DNA from: Bacteroidota bacterium
Lineage (GTDB): Bacteria > Bacteroidota > Bacteroidia > Bacteroidales > UBA12481
Length of the DNA: 64,000 nucleotides
Direction of reading: 5' to 3'
NCBI GenBank assembly: GCA_018669475.1
Contig: JABHCC010000061.1
Coordinates: 124,001-188,000, forward strand
Part shown: piece after piece, positions 59,271-64,000 of the stretch
Position numbering within the stretch: the stretch's first letter is position 1
Layout: the number at the start of each line of letters is the position of its first letter
The notes under the pieces: model-generated
The model's database searches: none
Told to the model about the DNA's origin: nothing
What the model saw: only the letters and a program-made list of their open reading frames with translations
Program-made: the position numbers and the translations under genes

Positions 59271-60878
59271 ATGGCTGGTCGCAAAGAAACTCCCAGACAA
59301 AAAATGATATCCATGATGTATTTGGTACTAACTACCTTGTTAGCTCTAAACGTTTCTAAGGAAGTTCTTGAGGCTTTTGTTGTTGTTAATGAGGGGGTGA
59401 TAAGAACCAACTTGTCATTCTCCAAAAAGATCAATGACAGCTATTCCAATTTTGAAAAAAGCTATCAAATCAATCAAACCAAAGTTCTGCCTTATTGGAT
59501 AAAAGCACAAACAGTGCAGAAAATATCCCGTGAAATGATCACATATATTGGTAATATGCGTGATGAACTAATTGCTGTTACAGAAAGAATCTCCATCGAT
59601 TCGGCCAGAGTATCTTCCCTCATGCATCTCACCAGAAAAGATGATAACAGTGTCACAACAAATTTCCTGATAGGATCATTAGAAGATGGATCGAACGGAA
59701 AAGCCAGAGAATTAAAGAATAAGATCATTGAATACCGGGAACAGCTATTAAATTTGATCGATCCGGAGTTAAGAAAAGAACTGACACTTGGTCTCATTAC
59801 TGATGGTGACTATTATAATGCCGATGGACAAAAACAATCATGGGAGATTTATCATTTCTTTGACACTATTCTTGCTGCTGATGTTACCATTCTAAATAAA
59901 CTTATCACTGAAGTATATATAGCAGAATTTGACGTGATCAATCATTTACTAAATGCCATTGGAGCTGAGGATTTCCAATACGATAAAATCGCAGCAAAAG
60001 TATTGCCGATGAGCAATTACGTTTTCCTTGGTGAACAGTATAATGCTGAAATCATCGTCGCCGCTTATGATACAACCCAGAGTCCGGAAGTACTCCTTAT
60101 GCCAGGAGTAGATTCACTCAAAGAAAGTTTGATGGATCAGGCCCATCTGATTAACAGCAATGGGGGACAAGTCAAATTTAGTCTGCCGGCCAACAGAGAG
60201 GGAATACATCGCTATGCTGGTTTAGTAAGAGTTAGAAATGCTGCAGGAACACCGAATGATTATCACTTTTCCAATAATTATACTGTTGTTTCCCCAACAC
60301 TTACCGTTTCTGCAACAAAAATGAATGTATTCTATATTGGTGTTGACAATACTGTATCCATCTCTGTTTCAGGAATACCAAAGGAGAACCTTCGTGTATC
60401 AATCTCGTGTGGCAGTCTTCACCAGGATCCTGTGAACCAGGTATGGATAGCCCAGGTTCCATCTGGATACCCTGAAACCACAGTGTCTGTATCTGGAATT
60501 ATCGATGGAAAAATACGCCGTATGGGTTCAGAGCGATTCAGAATTAAACAAATCCCGGATCCGGTTGCCAGAATTGCGAACAAAAGAGAAGGATATATAG
60601 ACAAAGAAATTATAATTGCAACTGGTTCAATAATTCCGGAAATGCCATCAGATTTTGAATTCTATTATAATTTCAGAATTAAATCTTTTCAGTTAAGCTT
60701 GCAAAGAGGATTTAAAAGTTATCAGTTTACAGCTGAAAGCGGCCAACTTACTCAGGAAATGGTTTCTCAAATCGAGCGGACTAACAGAGGACAGCAAATT
60801 GTTTTCGATCAGATTATTGCTATTGGTCCCGATAATGACGAACGATACCTATCCCCAATCATTTTGACAATCAACTAA
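59271..60878 (+). CDS. gldM: GldM-family gliding/T9SS motor-coupling protein (orphan)
   Basis: 535 residues from the ATG at 59271, 4 bp after the preceding stop; an earlier start would fall inside the previous gene. The N-terminus AGRKETPRQKMISMMYLVLT plus the membrane helix (~12-30) is typical GldM/PorM, followed by helical (~40-190) and beta-domain periplasmic parts ending PISNIL-like SPIILTIN. In T9SS, GldM spans the periplasm and passes proton-motive force from the GldL motor to outer-membrane partners. Here no gldK, gldL or gldN is adjacent; instead it ends a cluster of chaperone, barrel and small secreted proteins. That it energises this cluster is inference. Confidence 0.92.
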   Translation: MAGRKETPRQKMISMMYLVLTTLLALNVSKEVLEAFVVVNEGVIRTNLSFSKKINDSYSNFEKSYQINQTKVLPYWIKAQTVQKISREMITYIGNMRDELIAVTERISIDSARVSSLMHLTRKDDNSVTTNFLIGSLEDGSNGKARELKNKIIEYREQLLNLIDPELRKELTLGLITDGDYYNADGQKQSWEIYHFFDTILAADVTILNKLITEVYIAEFDVINHLLNAIGAEDFQYDKIAAKVLPMSNYVFLGEQYNAEIIVAAYDTTQSPEVLLMPGVDSLKESLMDQAHLINSNGGQVKFSLPANREGIHRYAGLVRVRNAAGTPNDYHFSNNYTVVSPTLTVSATKMNVFYIGVDNTVSISVSGIPKENLRVSISCGSLHQDPVNQVWIAQVPSGYPETTVSVSGIIDGKIRRMGSERFRIKQIPDPVARIANKREGYIDKEIIIATGSIIPEMPSDFEFYYNFRIKSFQLSLQRGFKSYQFTAESGQLTQEMVSQIERTNRGQQIVFDQIIAIGPDNDERYLSPIILTIN

Positions 60879-60924
60879 CATAGCAAATAACAGCTGCTCG
60901 TATCATACCGGCTTGTACGTGGCT

Positions 60925-62436
60925 TCATACCGGAACCCTTATTTGCACCTTTGTATATTCATCTGTCGCTGATTCAATAATAATAGACCCTTGCAGTGTC
61001 TCAATCCTTTCCTGAATAGAGAATAAGCCAAAACCATCTGTTGTTTCATTTCTGGTTAAAGGGTTACCATCGACTCCTTGTCCATTATCAAAAACAGACA
61101 ATATAATCTCATTATTTTCGCAAATCACTTCAACTTCAACAAGCTCACCACCAGAATGCTTGAGGACGTTTAGTAATAATTCACTGATTGTTCTGTACAA
61201 AAATATTCTCAAATCGTATTCAATTTCCGGTATTTCCCCTGTAACAAATAACTGAGACCTCATACGACTCTGTTTTTCCATCTGTTCCAGTTTCCACTTT
61301 ATGGCTGGAATTAGTCCCAATTCATACAAAATGGGTGGACACAATTCATAGGTAAGACTTCGTGAATCCTTTATAGCATCTAATATTAAACCAGTAGAGT
61401 CTTTGATGACATCGATTACCTTTTCAGGCAGATCATCTTGAAATATTGAAGATAATTTTAAATTGGCAATGGCCAAAGTAGCTCCCAAGCCGTCGTGCAA
61501 ATACTCCGAAATCCTTCTTCTTTCCTTTTCCTCAGCAATGTTCAACGCAGAATGCAAGTTTTTCAACTTGATCTGTGAACTCTTTATTTTCTCCTGACTT
61601 CGAGTCAGATCTCTTTCAATCTCTTTCCTTTTAGTAATATCATGACTAATACCACGATATCCATCAAATCTATTCCCTGAATTGATCAATGGGAATCCAC
61701 TCATTGACATCCACACCGGATGGCCTGTTTTGTGGCGGATAAGATATTCCACATCCTTGAAACTATATTGATTCTTCAAATCACGAATCAAAACCTGCTT
61801 CAATCTGTCCATTTCAGTGGATAGCTCGAATAATGAGAAATACTTACGACCAATGAGCTCACTTAAAGAATAGCCCAGTATTATTTCAGCACCACGGCTT
61901 AGATAAACGATACTTCCTGATTGATCAGTTTCCCAAAAGAATAAGCGATCATGTTCGGAAATCTGCGCATACCTATCTTCATGATCATGAAATTCTTTGG
62001 TTTTCTCCAGCAGATGTTTTGTGAGAGACTCATTCTGCTGTCGTAATATTTCCTCAGCATGACTAATTCGCAGCATTACCTTAACCAATCCAACAAACTC
62101 AAAACGATCAAAAGGCTTCGTCACAAAACCATCGGCGCCTGACTTCAGGGCTTTAACTCTGACACCAGCATCATACCCAAGAGCTGAGATCATCAATATA
62201 GGAGTACTGCCAATTTGATCATTGGCCTTCAATTCCTTACAAAATTCGAGTCCATTGTGATCAGGCAGAGCGATATCTAAGATGATAGTATCTGGTTTTT
62301 CTGCAATTGCAAGCTCCAGACCTCGGGTAGCCGTTTCAGCCATCAGTATCTTATACTCAGGTAAAGCTTTCATGAGTATGGTCTGGATTAAATCCAGGGC
62401 CGGCCTTCCATCATCTATGACCAAAATCTTTCCCAT
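60925..62436 (-). CDS. REC-PAS-HisKA_3 hybrid sensor kinase
   Basis: 503 residues. An N-terminal receiver (1-125) has phospho-acceptor Asp54 (LDIALPD) and Lys107 (VTKPFD). A coiled coil leads to a PAS domain (~155-275; YRGISHDITKRKEIE). The NarX/DegS-type dimerisation region has His314 in ISEYLHDGLG, and the ATPase domain (~390-500) has VLKHSGG, DNGQGVDG and GFGLFSIQERI. It is cytoplasmic, so it senses an internal signal or another phosphorelay. This kinase class phosphorylates NarL-type regulators, the best candidate being the one at 52485. Convergent with gldM. Confidence 0.92.
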   Translation of the reverse strand: MGKILVIDDGRPALDLIQTILMKALPEYKILMAETATRGLELAIAEKPDTIILDIALPDHNGLEFCKELKANDQIGSTPILMISALGYDAGVRVKALKSGADGFVTKPFDRFEFVGLVKVMLRISHAEEILRQQNESLTKHLLEKTKEFHDHEDRYAQISEHDRLFFWETDQSGSIVYLSRGAEIILGYSLSELIGRKYFSLFELSTEMDRLKQVLIRDLKNQYSFKDVEYLIRHKTGHPVWMSMSGFPLINSGNRFDGYRGISHDITKRKEIERDLTRSQEKIKSSQIKLKNLHSALNIAEEKERRRISEYLHDGLGATLAIANLKLSSIFQDDLPEKVIDVIKDSTGLILDAIKDSRSLTYELCPPILYELGLIPAIKWKLEQMEKQSRMRSQLFVTGEIPEIEYDLRIFLYRTISELLLNVLKHSGGELVEVEVICENNEIILSVFDNGQGVDGNPLTRNETTDGFGLFSIQERIETLQGSIIIESATDEYTKVQIRVPV

Positions 62437-62504
62437 CCTTGTAAAATTAGCTCTAAATACCTGGAACCCATTATACGTTAGTCAAAAAATGAAAAGTATT
62501 AAGC

Positions 62505-62532
62505 AAAAAAAAGGGCCTTGAAGCCCTTTTTT
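62505..62532. terminator. Bidirectional intrinsic terminator
   Basis: A perfect stem of ten base pairs (AAAAAAGGGC with GCCCTTTTTT, loop CTTGAA) with A- and T-runs on either side. It lies 55 bp after the DUF2807 stop and before the kinase start (both minus strand), so it ends the DUF2807 transcript. Confidence 0.85.
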
Positions 62533-62586
62533 AAATCTATCCTACAAATATCTTAGATGGAGATCTTTTATCATCATATGATAATA

Positions 62587-63294
62587 TTATTTCTTCTTTA
62601 CGCTACCAAGGCTTGAAACAGTCTTATCGAGTTTTGGATTACCGTAATAGGTTATATCTCCTACGCTACTCGCTATAGCCCGCAATTTGTCAGAAACCCT
62701 GACAGTGATATTGGCTGAACTGGATGAGATCACCTCCGCTTCCTTTACTTCAAGTTTTCCGGCTTTCAGATCACCTGCACTACTGGCAGTTCCCTTTAAT
62801 ACAACTGCCTTACCAGATAATATTATATCACCAGCGCTACTGCATTCTGCAATTACTTTCTTTGCTTTCAGGTCGAGTTTTATGTCACCAGCACTACTTG
62901 CATTAAGATACAATTCGCCAGCTTCAATAGTATTCTCTCCTAAAACATCACCAGCACTCGACGCATGGATTGTTTCTATCTTTCCCATTGTAACATGAAC
63001 CTTGTGAGTTTTTGAATCTTTAAAACTTACCTTTTTGTAAACATGAAGTGTTCCATCTTTGACTTCAGTTTTAACATATTCATGCAGGTTTTCCTCAGTT
63101 TCAACAGTAACACTTATTCCATTACCCTGAGTAAGATAAACATCTAATCCAGCCGACACTTCGATGCTGGTAAAATCGTTCATCGAACGTTCTTTGGTAA
63201 CAACAGGGCCTTCGGCCTTAACTTTTTTGCTTTTTTGGGCTGAGACCGAGATGGTAGCAGCTAAACACAATAATAAAACAGCAATTTTCTTCAT
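62587..63294 (-). CDS. Secreted GIN-domain (DUF2807) protein
   Basis: 235 residues with signal peptide (LLLCLAATISVSAQ). The mature part is the GIN/DUF2807 beta-helix: repeated ASSAGD units (HASSAGDVLG, NASSAGDIKL, CSSAGDIIL, ASSAGDLKA, SSSANITV). Such proteins are found throughout Bacteroidetes; their function is uncertain, though the fold resembles adhesin head domains. The single gene is ended by a strong terminator. It is not clearly linked to the GldM locus. Confidence 0.88.
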   Translation of the reverse strand: MKKIAVLLLCLAATISVSAQKSKKVKAEGPVVTKERSMNDFTSIEVSAGLDVYLTQGNGISVTVETEENLHEYVKTEVKDGTLHVYKKVSFKDSKTHKVHVTMGKIETIHASSAGDVLGENTIEAGELYLNASSAGDIKLDLKAKKVIAECSSAGDIILSGKAVVLKGTASSAGDLKAGKLEVKEAEVISSSSANITVRVSDKLRAIASSVGDITYYGNPKLDKTVSSLGSVKKK

Positions 63295-63384
63295 GGCAAA
63301 TGATTTTAAATTATTTTATTTACTACAAAGACGTAAAAAAATGTCAAGTGCTACAAAAAAAATGATCAGGACTCCTGAATAATC

Positions 63385-64000
63385 CTATTCCTTATCCAGG
63401 TCTCCATACCCCAATAATTTTTCCATCCTGCTTAAAACATATGAAAAGCCTTGTACCCTATCGCTTTTATTGCCTTCGATTGTGTACAACATTCCATCCT
63501 TAACCTGAAAAACGAAACCAACATGTCCTTTCCAGCCAGCCAGTCTCTCACGCCACCAAACGACAATATCGCCGGGTTTAGGCACATAGGAACTACCAGG
63601 CGGATGGGTTTTTCCTGATTCCTTTAATTGCCTGAGCATATCACGAGCTCCCAGCGTGTAAGAAAAAGGCATTTCGCCATCAACCTGAGAAAAACACCAG
63701 CTAACTAAAGCAGCACACCAAGAGCTACCAGCAGGAGCTATGCTGTTGAGATATTTCTCCACATAAGGGCCCTGATTGTTGCCTCCAATCTCACGGGCCC
63801 CGGCATTCATCTCACTGATAGCTAACTCCAGGGCCTTTCGTCCCAGGTCACTCCCTCCTTCTTCTATTGCTGGCATCTGAGTAAAATCTACCGGAACAGG
63901 TAGCTCAATGAATACTTTTGCGTGATTCAGACTCCACCATGTTAATGGCCCCACTTTACCGTCAACTACCAGAGGCTGACCATGCTGATCCAGGTTTTGT
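63385..64000 (-). CDS. Peptidoglycan-binding/CHAP amidase-like protein (5' part outside window)
   Basis: Minus-strand gene whose 5' end lies beyond position 64000. The frame is open through the window edge: upstream of the GTG at 63954 it reads LVVDGKVGPLTWWSLN, the end of a PG_binding_1 peptidoglycan-binding repeat, so the true start is outside. The following CHAP domain has the catalytic Cys in SSWCAALVSWCF, His in GHVGFVF and the late IEGNKSD. CHAP enzymes cleave peptide or amide bonds in peptidoglycan. Involvement in cell-wall turnover is a family inference. Confidence 0.82.
   Translation of the reverse strand, partial: QNLDQHGQPLVVDGKVGPLTWWSLNHAKVFIELPVPVDFTQMPAIEEGGSDLGRKALELAISEMNAGAREIGGNNQGPYVEKYLNSIAPAGSSWCAALVSWCFSQVDGEMPFSYTLGARDMLRQLKESGKTHPPGSSYVPKPGDIVVWWRERLAGWKGHVGFVFQVKDGMLYTIEGNKSDRVQGFSYVLSRMEKLLGYGDLDKE

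Noticed and set aside
59271-60878. Complete type IX secretion locus around gldM
   Set aside because: No gldK, gldL, gldN, sprA or porU-like gene is present on either side, so it is called an orphan GldM, not a T9SS operon.

Overview
The window comes from a Bacteroidota chromosome of moderate GC, probably an uncultured member of the Bacteroidales/Marinilabiliales type. Supporting signs are: an ECF sigma/FecR pair with a Bacteroidetes-style STN-domain partner; a C-terminal type IX secretion (T9SS) sorting domain; a GldM homologue; many lipoproteins ending in SSC-type lipoboxes; LytS/LytTR pairs; and several copies of the Bacteroidetes -7 promoter element TAnnTTTG. No rRNA, tRNA, CRISPR array, intact insertion sequence or prophage was seen.

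Layout. 1-2.6 kb: end of a Qmo/Hdr-like electron-transfer unit (membrane cytochrome b plus HdrA-like flavoprotein), then a histidine-kinase remnant. 2.6-12.7 kb: PhoD-like phosphatase; an ECF sigma/FecR operon whose output genes are two proteins built of 16-residue AGFxN repeats (one carrying STN and carboxypeptidase-regulatory domains) instead of a SusC receptor; an alpha-toroid lipoprotein; and a frameshifted LVIVD/DUF4114 lipoprotein. 12.8-23.4 kb: a GntR/UTRA repressor divergent from a catabolic operon (lipoylated E2, E3, fused E1, PHP protein, aldolase-SDR fusion, zinc alcohol dehydrogenase), with two 16-bp operator-like palindromes and back-to-back promoters between them. 23.4-41.8 kb: small hypotheticals, a phosphohexomutase, a YkgJ-type cysteine-cluster protein, a group of secreted carbohydrate-related proteins (toroid lipoprotein, DUF362 protein with a T9SS tail, GH92 mannosidase, SGNH esterase), a LytS/LytTR two-component pair and a beta-propeller lipoprotein. 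42-47.8 kb: a CusBA/TolC-type RND efflux operon. 48-52.3 kb: ABC-F protein, DEAD-box helicase with DbpA domain, and PqiA-like protein.

52.5-62.4 kb is the most distinctive part. A NarL-type response regulator is followed by three small secreted paralogues, a PapD-like periplasmic chaperone, a large usher-like outer-membrane barrel protein (frameshifted here), a fourth paralogue and an orphan GldM. A convergent NarX/DegS-type histidine kinase closes the locus. No gldK, gldL or gldN lies beside this GldM. I read it as a candidate surface-fibre assembly system in which chaperone/barrel parts are joined to a GldM periplasmic energy coupler. The window ends with a GIN-domain (DUF2807) protein and the 3' part of a peptidoglycan-binding/CHAP amidase.

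Two kinds of G-rich short repeat sit in frame inside protein linkers: a 24-copy heptanucleotide array in the E2 gene, and a CGGGA-based element shared by the aldolase-SDR and phosphohexomutase genes.
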